Source of the DNA: Saccharopolyspora elongata
Lineage (GTDB): Bacteria; Actinomycetota; Actinomycetes; Mycobacteriales; Pseudonocardiaceae
Assembly: GCF_004348985.1 (NCBI RefSeq)
Contig: NZ_SMKW01000058.1
Coordinates: 1 to 61,024, forward strand
DNA: 61,024 nucleotides
Direction: 5' to 3'
The notes under the pieces are model-generated. The model had not been told where the DNA came from, did not search any database, and saw nothing but the letters and a program-made list of their open reading frames with translations. A program made the position numbers and the translations under genes. Of this stretch, positions 34,119 through 43,315 are shown piece after piece; position 1 is the first letter of the stretch, and every line of letters begins with the position of its first letter.

Positions 34119-34835
34119 GTGTCTACTGTGGACGATTTAGTGCGGGAGTGGTCCGCGCAACTGCTGGATTCGGGCAACGTCGCCGCGCTGGTCGCGGGCG
34201 TGCTCTCGCTGCTCCTGGTGCTCAGCCGCAACACCTGGCTGCTGCTGCGCAACGTGGTGACGATCGCCCACGAGGGCGGGCACGCGGTGGTCGCGCTGCT
34301 CAGCGGGCGCAAGCTGAACGGCATCCGGCTGCACTCCGACACCTCGGGGCTGACCGTGTCGACCGGCAAGCCGACCGGGCCGGGCATGGTGTTCACGCTG
34401 CTGGCCGGATACCCGGCGGTGTCGCTGCTCGGGCTCGGCGGCGCGTGGCTGGTCACCGTCGACCTCGCGCACGTGATGCTGTGGGCGTGCATCGCGCTGC
34501 TCGCCGCGATGCTGCTGGCCATCCGCAACGCCTACGGCGTGCTGTCGATCGTGCTCACCGGCGGCGTGATCTTCGGGGTGTCCTGGTTCGCGACGCCGGC
34601 CTGGCAGGCGCTGTGCTGCGCGTTGTTCAGCTGGTTCCTGCTCTTCGGCGGCCTGCGGCCGATCGCCGAGCTGCGCCGCAAGCGCTCCGGCGGCCGCGCC
34701 CCGAACTCCGACGCCGACCAGCTCGCCCGGCTCACCGGGCTGCCCGCCGGGATCTGGCTGGCGCTCTGGTTCCTCATCGGGCTCGCCGCCATCCTGACCG
34801 GCGGGACCTGGCTGCTCCTGATGCCGCAGGTGTGA
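34119..34835 (+). CDS. M50 family membrane metallopeptidase
   Basis: A 238-residue integral membrane protein with about five to six hydrophobic segments. HEGGH at residues 51-55 matches the zinc-binding HExxH of M50 (site-2-protease-like) enzymes at the expected place in the first half of the protein. A second zinc ligand such as NxxPxxxxDG was not seen; SGLRPIAELRR-like residues at its place (LLFGGLRPIAELRR) may serve instead. Start GTG. It resembles the M50B-like group of uncharacterised actinobacterial membrane proteins. Substrate unknown. Confidence 0.72.
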   Translation: MSTVDDLVREWSAQLLDSGNVAALVAGVLSLLLVLSRNTWLLLRNVVTIAHEGGHAVVALLSGRKLNGIRLHSDTSGLTVSTGKPTGPGMVFTLLAGYPAVSLLGLGGAWLVTVDLAHVMLWACIALLAAMLLAIRNAYGVLSIVLTGGVIFGVSWFATPAWQALCCALFSWFLLFGGLRPIAELRRKRSGGRAPNSDADQLARLTGLPAGIWLALWFLIGLAAILTGGTWLLLMPQV

Positions 34836-34841
34836 ATTCTG

Positions 34842-34872
34842 GGCTAAGCGGCTGCGCCGCTTCAAAGACAAG
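34842..34872. repeat. Short palindromic intergenic repeat, copy 2
   Basis: The hairpin AAGCGGCTGCGCCGCTT (34846-34862) with the same GGCT prefix and a CAAAGACAAGGA tail as the copy at 1539. It stands immediately after the M50 gene and 54 bases before the aldo/keto reductase start. The two tails differ by a short insertion, showing independent drift. Confidence 0.6.
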
Positions 34873-34925
34873 GATGTGAGCAACGGCTTGTTGCCGAGGC
34901 CGTGGTTTTCTAGCAGCATCGCGGC

Positions 34926-35828
34926 GTGACGAGTGCTTCGACCGCCCTGGGTGGAAAGTTCCCGCTGACCGCGGAGTTGACCGTGAGCCGGCTTGGTTTC
35001 GGCGCGATGCAGCTGGCCGGGCCCGGCGTGTTCGGCCCGCCCGCCGATCGCGAGCAGGCGATCCGGGTGCTGCGCCGCGCCGTGGAGCTGGGCATCGACC
35101 ACATCGACACCAGCGACTTCTACGGGCCGTGGGTGGTCAACGAGCTGATCGCGGAGGCGCTGCGGCCCTACCGCGACGGGCTCGTGCTGGCCACCAAGAT
35201 CGGCGCCTACCGCGACCACGAAGCGGCGTGGCTGCCGCTGAACCACCCCGACGCGCTGCGCGCGCAGGTGCACGACAACCTGCGCCGCCTGCGGCTGGAG
35301 ACCCTGGACCTGGTCTACCTGCGGCACACCGTCGACCGGGGCATCGCGCTGACCGACCAGCTCGGCGCGCTGGCCGAGCTCCGCGAGCAGGGCCTGCTGC
35401 GCGCCATCGGACTGTCCAATGTGTCCGCCGCGCAGTTCGAGGAGGCGCGGCGGCACACCGAGATCGCGTCCGTGCAGAACCTCTACAACGTGGTGAACCG
35501 GACCTCGGCCGACCTGGTCGAGCAGACCGCGGCGGCCGGTACTGCGTTCGTCCCGTTCTTCCCGTTGGGCTCCGGTTTCGCCGACAGCCGCGCTCGTCAG
35601 GACGACGTCCTGCGCGCGGTCGCCGAGCGCCGCGGCGCGACCCAGGCCCAGGTGTCCCTGGCCTGGCTGCTGCAGCGCTCGCCGAACATCCTGCTGATCC
35701 CGGGCACCTCCTCCCTCGGCCACCTCGAGGAGAACACCGCGGCCGCCGGCGTGGCGCTCACCGCCGAGGACGTCGCCGAGTTGGACGCCCTGGTCGCCGA
35801 CGGGGAAACCCTCGAAGAGGCGCACTGA
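34926..35828 (+). CDS. Aldo/keto reductase
   Basis: A 300-residue NADPH-dependent oxidoreductase with a TIM barrel. The catalytic tetrad is recognised as Asp and Tyr in HIDTSDFYG, Lys in LATKIG and His in LVYLRHT. The coenzyme site shows LIPGTSSLGHLEEN near the end. GTG start. The gene is convergent with the GlxA regulator, 3 bases apart. It resembles YdbC/PdxI-like reductases acting on small aldehydes or pyridoxal; the substrate is not established. Confidence 0.88.
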   Translation: MTSASTALGGKFPLTAELTVSRLGFGAMQLAGPGVFGPPADREQAIRVLRRAVELGIDHIDTSDFYGPWVVNELIAEALRPYRDGLVLATKIGAYRDHEAAWLPLNHPDALRAQVHDNLRRLRLETLDLVYLRHTVDRGIALTDQLGALAELREQGLLRAIGLSNVSAAQFEEARRHTEIASVQNLYNVVNRTSADLVEQTAAAGTAFVPFFPLGSGFADSRARQDDVLRAVAERRGATQAQVSLAWLLQRSPNILLIPGTSSLGHLEENTAAAGVALTAEDVAELDALVADGETLEEAH

Positions 35829-35831
35829 CGC

Positions 35832-36785
35832 TCACCGAAGCTGCCTGCGCCGGAACTCGGTGCGGTACGCGAGCGGGCTGCTGCCGACGCGCTCGCCGAA
35901 GTGCCGGCGCAGCACCGCGGCCGAACCGAAGCCGGCGTGGTCGGCGATCACCTCGACCGGCAGGTCGGTGGTTTCGAGGAGCTCCTGAGCCCGGTGCACG
36001 CGCGCCAGCACCAGCCAGCGCAGCGGCGTCGTCCCGGTCTGGGCGCGGAACCGGCGGTTGAGCGTGCGGACGCTCACCCTCGCCCGCTCCGCGATCTCGT
36101 CCAGGGCGAGGTCGCGGTGCAGGTTGTCACGCATCCAGTCCATCGTGGGCTGCAAGCTGCCGCCGGGCCGCTCGTACTCGATGAACTGCGCCTGGCCGCC
36201 GTCCCGGTACGGCGGCATCACGATCCGCCGAGCCGCGCGCGCGGCCAGCGCCGCGCCGTGATCCCGGCGGATCAGGTGCAGGCACAGGTCGATGCCGGCG
36301 CACACCCCGGCCGAGGTGAGCACCTGCCCGTTGTCGATGAACAGCACCGACGGATCCACCTGCACCCGCGGATAGGTCTCGGCGAGCAGCGCGGCGGCGT
36401 CCCAGTGCGTCGTCGCCCGTGCTCCGTCTAGCAATCCCGCGGCGGCGAGCAGGAACGCGCCGGTGCAGATCGACGCGATGCGCGTGCCCCGCGCCGCGGC
36501 GCCGGTAAGCAGGTCCAGCACCCCCGGTGCCGGCGGCTGCCGGCAGTCCTGCAGCCCCGGCACGACGATCGTGTCCGCTTCGGCGAGATCGGCGAGGGTG
36601 AACGGCGCGGACAGCCGGAAGCTGCCGGTGCCCACGGCGGTGACGAGCACGTCCCCGGCGCCGCAGACCCGCACCTCGTAAGGGCTTTCCTCGCCGGGCG
36701 ACCAGGCCGAGGCGAAGATCTGGCACACCGTGGTCAGGTCGAAGCCGACCACGCCTTCCACGGCCAGCACACCGACAACGTGCAT
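35832..36785 (-). CDS. GlxA-type AraC regulator with DJ-1/PfpI domain
   Basis: A 317-residue regulator with an N-terminal DJ-1/PfpI-like domain (about 1-190, containing IASICTGAFLLAAAG around the nucleophile elbow, with Cys in place) and a C-terminal AraC HTH pair (about 215-315: DEIAERARVSVRTLNRRFRA and VEVIADHAGFGSAAVLRRHF). These sensors are not catalytic but bind small ligands such as amines or choline-type compounds. It is divergent from a Tat-exported protein with the same DJ-1 domain, 71 bp apart, so the regulator and its target may have a common ligand. Confidence 0.88.
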   Translation of the reverse strand: MHVVGVLAVEGVVGFDLTTVCQIFASAWSPGEESPYEVRVCGAGDVLVTAVGTGSFRLSAPFTLADLAEADTIVVPGLQDCRQPPAPGVLDLLTGAAARGTRIASICTGAFLLAAAGLLDGARATTHWDAAALLAETYPRVQVDPSVLFIDNGQVLTSAGVCAGIDLCLHLIRRDHGAALAARAARRIVMPPYRDGGQAQFIEYERPGGSLQPTMDWMRDNLHRDLALDEIAERARVSVRTLNRRFRAQTGTTPLRWLVLARVHRAQELLETTDLPVEVIADHAGFGSAAVLRRHFGERVGSSPLAYRTEFRRRQLR

Positions 36786-36856
36786 GACCAGAATCTAGCG
36801 GAAAGCGGCATTCCAGCTGCTGGTCCCGGGCGGCGGGCAAGATCAGGATCAACGGC

Positions 36857-37555
36857 ATGGACCGACGATCTCTGTTCCGTACCGGCGCGGCCGTGGCAGT
36901 CGCGGGCGCCGGTGCCGCGATGACAACTCCCGCACACGCCCAGCAGCGCGACCGGCTGCGCGTGCACGTGCTCGTGTTCGATGGTGCCGACGATCTGGAC
37001 TTCGTCGCACCCAACGAGGTTTTCCAGCACGCCGGACACTTCGGCGCGCGCATCGAGTCGACGTTCGTGACCGGCGGCGAGCCCGGCACCGTCGCGTCCG
37101 CCTTCGGCACCAGGGTCGAGGCCGCCGGCTGGTCGCCGCGCGACACCGACCTGATCGTGGTGGCCGGCGGCGGCTACGGCAAGCCCGCCGATCAGCCCGG
37201 GGTGCCCGCCGAGATCCGGCGCGGCCACCTCCCGGCCGTCCTGCGCGATGCCCGGCGCCCCGGCCTGACGCTGGCTTCGGTGTGTACCGGCGCGATGCTG
37301 CTGTCGGCGGCCGGGATCACCCGGAACCGGCCGTGCACCACCCACCACCAGGCCATCGCCGACCTGGAGGCGCAGGGCGGTCGGATCACGCGCGGACGCG
37401 TCGTCGACGACGGCGACCTGGTGACCGCCGGCGGTGTCACCTCGGGGCTCGACCTGGCGCTTTGGCTGGTGGAGCGGCACTTCGGCGCCGACGTGGCGCT
37501 GGGCGTCGAGTCCGTCTTGGAGTACGAGCGACGGGGCACGATCTGGCACCGATAG
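36857..37555 (+). CDS. Tat-exported DJ-1/PfpI family protein
   Basis: A 232-residue protein with an N-terminal Tat signal (MDRRSLFRTGAAVAVAG, cleavage around AHAQQ near residue 30) and a DJ-1/PfpI domain. The nucleophile elbow is LASVCTGAMLLSAAG with Cys near residue 141, followed by His residues in TTHHQA. It resembles class I glutamine amidotransferase-like/isonitrile hydratase-like proteins, but exported ones are rare. Its partner across the promoter is a regulator with the same domain. It may modify or sense an extracellular small molecule. Confidence 0.78.
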   Translation: MDRRSLFRTGAAVAVAGAGAAMTTPAHAQQRDRLRVHVLVFDGADDLDFVAPNEVFQHAGHFGARIESTFVTGGEPGTVASAFGTRVEAAGWSPRDTDLIVVAGGGYGKPADQPGVPAEIRRGHLPAVLRDARRPGLTLASVCTGAMLLSAAGITRNRPCTTHHQAIADLEAQGGRITRGRVVDDGDLVTAGGVTSGLDLALWLVERHFGADVALGVESVLEYERRGTIWHR

Positions 37556-37688
37556 GCCTGGCCGCCCTACCGCGACCATCCGTCTCTCGATCGATACGGA
37601 TAGTCGCGGCATGGTCACGCCCGTCAAGCCGTTTGGTGTCACCCAGTAGTCTGGCCGACACGCAACGGCGCGAGAAGTGAGGCGAACC

Positions 37689-38498
37689 GTGACCGAACAG
37701 GCGACGTGGGTACCCCAAGATGTCGACGAGGAGATCCCGAGCGCGGCGCGGCTCTACGACTACTTGCTGGGCGGCGCGCACAACTTCGCCGCCGACCGGG
37801 CGTTGGCCGAGAAGTTCCTGTCCGCACTGCCCAGCGCGCGCGACGTGGCGCGGCTCAACCGGGCCTTCCTGCGGCGCGCCGTGGTCCACATGGCACAGCA
37901 GGGCGTGCGGCAGTTCCTCGACGTCGGCTCCGGCATCCCGACCGTGGGCAACGTGCACGAGATCGCCCAGGCCGCCGACCCGCACGCGCGCGTGGTGTAC
38001 GTGGACTACGAGTCGGTCGCCGTCGCGCACAGCCAGCTGCTGCTGGAGGGCAACGACAACGCCACCATCATCCAGGCCGACCTGGTCGAGCCGGGCGTGA
38101 TCCTGGAGCACCCGGAGACCCGGCGGCTGCTCGACTTCGACGAGCCCATCGGCCTGATCATGGCCGGGGTGTTCCACTTCGTGTCGCACGAGCTGGACGC
38201 CCCGGCGATCATCGCCCGCTACCGGGACGAGCTGGCGACCGGCAGCTACCTGGCGCTATCGCACTTCACCGCCGACATCAGCCCGGACGAGATGGCCGGT
38301 GTGGTGGAGGTCATGCGTCGCAGCTCGGACCCGATCCACACCCGCACGCACGCGGAGATCATCGAGCTTTTCACCGGATTCGACCTGGTGGAGCCGGGTG
38401 TCGTCGGCACCGCGCTGTGGCGGCCGGACCGGCCCGAACGAGCCGCCGACGAGCCCGGCGGCTCGCAGATCTACGCGGGGGTGGGACGCAGGCTATGA
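37689..38498 (+). CDS. DUF574 family SAM-dependent methyltransferase
   Basis: A 269-residue protein of the actinobacterial methyltransferase_19 (DUF574) group. It opens with the family pattern PSAARLYDYLLGGAHNFAAD, has the SAM-binding FLDVGSGIPTVGNVHEIAQ and VYVDYESVAVAH, and HFVSHELDAPAIIARYRDEL later. These proteins are abundant in actinomycetes and are mostly uncharacterised. GTG at 37689 with GAGGCGA upstream is preferred to a GTG 12 bases earlier. A GGDEF/EAL-type protein is encoded 89 bases downstream. Confidence 0.82.
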   Translation: MTEQATWVPQDVDEEIPSAARLYDYLLGGAHNFAADRALAEKFLSALPSARDVARLNRAFLRRAVVHMAQQGVRQFLDVGSGIPTVGNVHEIAQAADPHARVVYVDYESVAVAHSQLLLEGNDNATIIQADLVEPGVILEHPETRRLLDFDEPIGLIMAGVFHFVSHELDAPAIIARYRDELATGSYLALSHFTADISPDEMAGVVEVMRRSSDPIHTRTHAEIIELFTGFDLVEPGVVGTALWRPDRPERAADEPGGSQIYAGVGRRL

Positions 38499-38587
38499 CA
38501 GGTCACGGGGGGCGTGGCGCTGATATCCGATGATGCTAGGAAGGTGTGCGACCAGGGCGATTCGCCGAACGTTGACGGACGGGTGAG

Positions 38588-40747
38588 ATGAGCGACGGAA
38601 CTCCGGACGCCGCGCGCGGGATGCCGGACGTGCTGGACCCGAAGCGGTACGACGCCGGCTGGCGGGCCGAGGTGGCGCGCCGCTGGGCGGCGGAGCTCAG
38701 CACGGCGTCCTACATTCCGCTGGCCCGCGAGACCGTCGAGGAGACGCTGCAGGAACTCGTCGACCGCGTCGTCGGCGCCCTGGACGATCCGGCCGCGGTG
38801 GACGAGGTGGGTCGCACCGTCGGCAGCAGGCTGGTCGAGATGCACGCCACCGGCGAGGACAGCTTGCCGCTGAGCCTGAACCTGCTGCGCGACGAGCTGG
38901 TCCAGCTGCCCGGGAACGACGCGGTGCGCCGGATCCTCGGGCTGGTCACCGCGGTCGCGGCCGGCTACGCCGCGGCCGACCGGGAGAGCACCTTCGTGCA
39001 GCAGGAGACGCTGAAGAAGGCGCTGCTGCGCTCGAAGCTGAAGGCCGACCGGGAGCTCGCGGCCAGCGAGGCGCGGTTCGGCGAGGTGTTCACGACGACG
39101 CCCATCGGGGTCGCGATCTGCGACCTGGAGGGCAAGTTCGTCCAGGTGAACCCGGCGTTCGAGAACACCCTGGGCTACCAGGCGCACGACCTGGCTGCGA
39201 TGACGATCCACGACCTGTTCCACCCCGACGACGCCGAATACCTGGCGGCCGCCTACCGCGAGCTCGCCGAGGGCGGCAGTTCGAAGCGGCTCGGCGACCG
39301 CAAGCGCCTGCAGCACGCCACCGGTGAAGAGGCGTGGGTCTACCTGGCGGTGTCGGTGCTGCGGGGCTCCGACGGCGCGCCGCGGCACTTCGTCACGATG
39401 GTCGAGGACATCACCGAGCTGCACCTGCTGCAGGACCGCTTCCAGTACCAGGCCCTGCACGACGCGCTGACCGGGCTGCCGAACCGGCAGTTCTTCCACA
39501 CCCGCCTGGAGACGGCGCTGGCGAACCTGCCGCGCGACGCCCGGCTGGCGCTCTACCAGCTGGGCCTGGACGGCTTCGAGCTGATCAACGACGGCCTCGG
39601 CTACGAGGTCGGCGACCGGGTGATCAAGGCCGTGGCCCGGCGCCTGGAGCAGCTGGTCGAGAACGAGGAGGCGATCGTCGCGCGGTTCGGCGGCACCGAG
39701 TTCGCGATCCTGCTCTGGCAGCAGGAGAAGACGCCGCCGGTGACGACGTTGACCCAGCAGATCAACGACCTGCTCGCGGAGCCGGTCTACGTCGGCGACG
39801 ACCAGGGCATCGCGGCGTCGGCAGGGATCGGCGTGGTGGAGCGGATGGTGGCAGATGCCGACGCGGCGAACATGCTGTGGGCGGCGGACGTCGCGCTGCG
39901 CCGCGCGGAGGCCGCGGGCAAGCGGCAGTGGGCGCTGTTCGACCCGGACACGGCGCCGGAGGAGCGCATCGAGTCGAAGCTGGCCGCGGTGATGCCCGGC
40001 GGCCTGGAGCTCGGCGAGTTCGAGGTCCTCTACCGGCCGCTGGCCCGCATGGACAACGGTGCGCTGGTCGCGCTGGAGGCCGAACTCCGCTGGGAGACGA
40101 GCGAATACGGCACCCTGGAGCACTCCGAGTGCCAGCGCCTCGCGGAGCGCTCCGGCGTCACCCTGTCGCTGCGGGACTGGATGCTGGAAACCGCGTGGCG
40201 GCAGCTGTGCGAGTGGCACACGGCCGGGTACCCGGTGCAGCTGAAGCTGTCGCTGAGCCCGAACCAGGGCCAGGACCCGGACCTGGCGGCGGTGATCCAC
40301 CGGGTGCTGGCCTCCTGCGACATCGACGCGACCTGGATGCGGCTGTGCATGCCGATGGCCGCGATCAGCGGCGACCACGAGGAAGCCAGGGACAACGTCC
40401 GCTACCTCAGCAGCCGCGGCATCAAGACCTCGCTGCACAGCTTCCGCGGCTCCGCGGACGAACTGCGCCTGCTGCGCGACCTCCCGGTCGACTCGGTGCG
40501 CCTGTGCGACGACCTCGTCGACCTGGTGCACGCGGCGGAGTCCGCGGACGTGCCGGAGGTGCAGGCGATCCGGGCCCTGGTGCCGCTGGTCGACGCCTGC
40601 GGAGCCCGCCTGTGGGTGGGCGGGATCGACACGGCGGAGCAGGCGGCCACTTGGCGCGAGATGGGCTGCGAGGTAGCCGCGGGAGCCCACTTCGGAGACC
40701 CGCTGTTCGCCTTCGACGTCCCCGACTTCCTCGGCGCGAAGGACTAG
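38588..40747 (+). CDS. PAS-GGDEF-EAL protein with degenerate c-di-GMP motifs
   Basis: A 719-residue multi-domain protein. Residues 1-150 are an alpha-helical sensor, a PAS domain lies at about 160-280 (ARFGEVFTTTPIGVAICDLE), a GGDEF domain at about 290-455 with GGTEF (368-372) instead of GGDEF, and an EAL domain at about 465-710 with EAE at 497-499 instead of EAL. In the EAL domain the later metal and substrate motifs (DxFGxG and KxDxxF) are replaced by HSFRGS and VDSVRL. It is therefore likely catalytically weak or inactive, serving as a c-di-GMP receptor or scaffold. No secretion signal. The preceding methyltransferase gene may be functionally linked. Confidence 0.82.
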   Translation: MSDGTPDAARGMPDVLDPKRYDAGWRAEVARRWAAELSTASYIPLARETVEETLQELVDRVVGALDDPAAVDEVGRTVGSRLVEMHATGEDSLPLSLNLLRDELVQLPGNDAVRRILGLVTAVAAGYAAADRESTFVQQETLKKALLRSKLKADRELAASEARFGEVFTTTPIGVAICDLEGKFVQVNPAFENTLGYQAHDLAAMTIHDLFHPDDAEYLAAAYRELAEGGSSKRLGDRKRLQHATGEEAWVYLAVSVLRGSDGAPRHFVTMVEDITELHLLQDRFQYQALHDALTGLPNRQFFHTRLETALANLPRDARLALYQLGLDGFELINDGLGYEVGDRVIKAVARRLEQLVENEEAIVARFGGTEFAILLWQQEKTPPVTTLTQQINDLLAEPVYVGDDQGIAASAGIGVVERMVADADAANMLWAADVALRRAEAAGKRQWALFDPDTAPEERIESKLAAVMPGGLELGEFEVLYRPLARMDNGALVALEAELRWETSEYGTLEHSECQRLAERSGVTLSLRDWMLETAWRQLCEWHTAGYPVQLKLSLSPNQGQDPDLAAVIHRVLASCDIDATWMRLCMPMAAISGDHEEARDNVRYLSSRGIKTSLHSFRGSADELRLLRDLPVDSVRLCDDLVDLVHAAESADVPEVQAIRALVPLVDACGARLWVGGIDTAEQAATWREMGCEVAAGAHFGDPLFAFDVPDFLGAKD

Positions 40748-40768
40748 CCCGGGCCCCGGGAAGAGCTC

Positions 40769-40788
40769 CCAATTTTGCCTAAAATTGG
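40769..40788. repeat. AT-rich palindrome copy 1
   Basis: CCAATTTTGCCTAAAATTGG is a perfect 8-bp stem with GCCT loop in a very GC-rich context, just after the c-di-GMP protein stop. An identical copy follows 42 bases later. The pair may act as a transcription terminator or belong to a repeated-element family. Confidence 0.6.
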
Positions 40789-40830
40789 AAAACTCTGAGC
40801 CGGGCCCAGCGCCCGCCCGATCGGGGGTTT

Positions 40831-40850
40831 CCAATTTTGCCTAAAATTGG
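40831..40850. repeat. AT-rich palindrome copy 2
   Basis: Exact duplicate of the 20-base palindrome at 40769, in the same orientation, between the c-di-GMP protein and the LVIVD-protein gene. Flanks (TTT before and GGAA after) differ from copy 1 apart from the palindrome. Confidence 0.6.
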
Positions 40851-40859
40851 GAACAGAAC

Positions 40860-40888
40860 GGCCCCCGCCGGAGGTTCCGGCGGGGGCC
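40860..40888. terminator. Bidirectional GC-rich terminator
   Basis: A 13-bp GC-rich stem (40860-40872 with 40876-40888) and 3-base loop, placed between the convergent c-di-GMP protein and LVIVD-protein genes. No T-tract on the plus strand; typical of actinomycete I-shaped terminators. Confidence 0.65.
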
Positions 40889-40907
40889 GCATCACGTTGC
40901 TACCTGC

Positions 40908-42353
<1,446 letters not shown>

Positions 42354-42496
42354 CCACTCCCATGCTCGTCGCTGCCCTGAGTCCGGGCAGTCGAAATGGG
42401 CGGTACCGAGTACCGCTGGAGATCAGTATTGTTATGTCCGGATCGTGGCCCTATCGGCCAACTGGCCGCAATTGCCTGCAACACAAGGAGGAATCG

Positions 42497-43126
42497 ATGC
42501 GCCGGTTAACAGCCGCGTTGCTTCTGGCGGTGGGCGCGCTGACCGGTTGCGCGACGGAGCAGGCGTCGCCGCCGGTGGTACTGCCGGGTGCGCCGGGCGA
42601 CCAGCCGCAGGTGGTGGCGAGCGTGGCGCCGGAGCGGAGCACGCCGGTCGAGGTCGAGGCGGACTACGTGCGCATGATGATCGCGCACCACCAGCAGGCG
42701 GTGGAGATGACGTCGCTGGCCCCGGAACGCGTGCAGAATCCCAAGGTTCGCGCGCTGTCGGAGCGCATCGGCGGCGCGCAGGGCCCGGAGATCGGCGCGA
42801 TGCAGGGCTGGCTGGTCACCCGCGGCCTCGACGAGCAGACCGGCCACAGTGGACACGGCGGCCACGGCGGCGGGCGCGATCACGCGAGCATGCCGGGCAT
42901 GGCGACCCCGGAACAGCTGGCGCAGCTCGGGAACTCCAAGGGCGCGGACTTCGACCGGCTGTTCCTGCGGCTGATGATCGCCCACCATGAAGGCGCCCTG
43001 ACGATGGCCACCGACGTCATGGCAGACGGCCTGGACGAGCAGGTCCACGCGATGGCCCAGGACGTCCTGGTGACCCAGCAGGACGAGATCAACACCATGC
43101 GAGCCCTGCAGGCCGAAGTGGGCTGA
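42497..43126 (+). CDS. DUF305 lipoprotein
   Basis: A 209-residue exported protein with lipobox LTGC (Cys18), so probably membrane anchored. Two DUF305 helical-bundle repeats each contain an MIAHH motif (MMIAHHQQAVEM near 63-74 and LMIAHHEGALTM near 158-169), likely metal ligands. A Gly/His-rich linker (about 121-133) contains four more His residues. DUF305 proteins are ferritin-like and have been linked to metal or copper stress (inference). AAGGAGGAA lies just upstream of the ATG. It is divergent from the LVIVD-protein gene. Confidence 0.85.
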   Translation: MRRLTAALLLAVGALTGCATEQASPPVVLPGAPGDQPQVVASVAPERSTPVEVEADYVRMMIAHHQQAVEMTSLAPERVQNPKVRALSERIGGAQGPEIGAMQGWLVTRGLDEQTGHSGHGGHGGGRDHASMPGMATPEQLAQLGNSKGADFDRLFLRLMIAHHEGALTMATDVMADGLDEQVHAMAQDVLVTQQDEINTMRALQAEVG

Positions 43127-43315
43127 GCCGTCCCGGCTTGTCCTAATTGGGCGGACGGGGTCGCGCAATGCGCCGTTCCGCTTCCCCGCAGGGGGCCTTC
43201 CTGGGAAGATCCATGATCTGGATCCGCGCGATCCTGGAGAGGGGATCATGGCAGGCGATGCGATGTCCGGCGGTGTTCCGGCCGCCATTTCGGCACTGAC
43301 TGGAATGGGGTCGTC

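Noticed and set aside
43205..43252. CCATGATC...GATCATGG inverted repeat before the kinase gene
   Set aside because: The arms are separated by about 25 bases and overlap other short repeats of GGATC; too weak to list as an operator.
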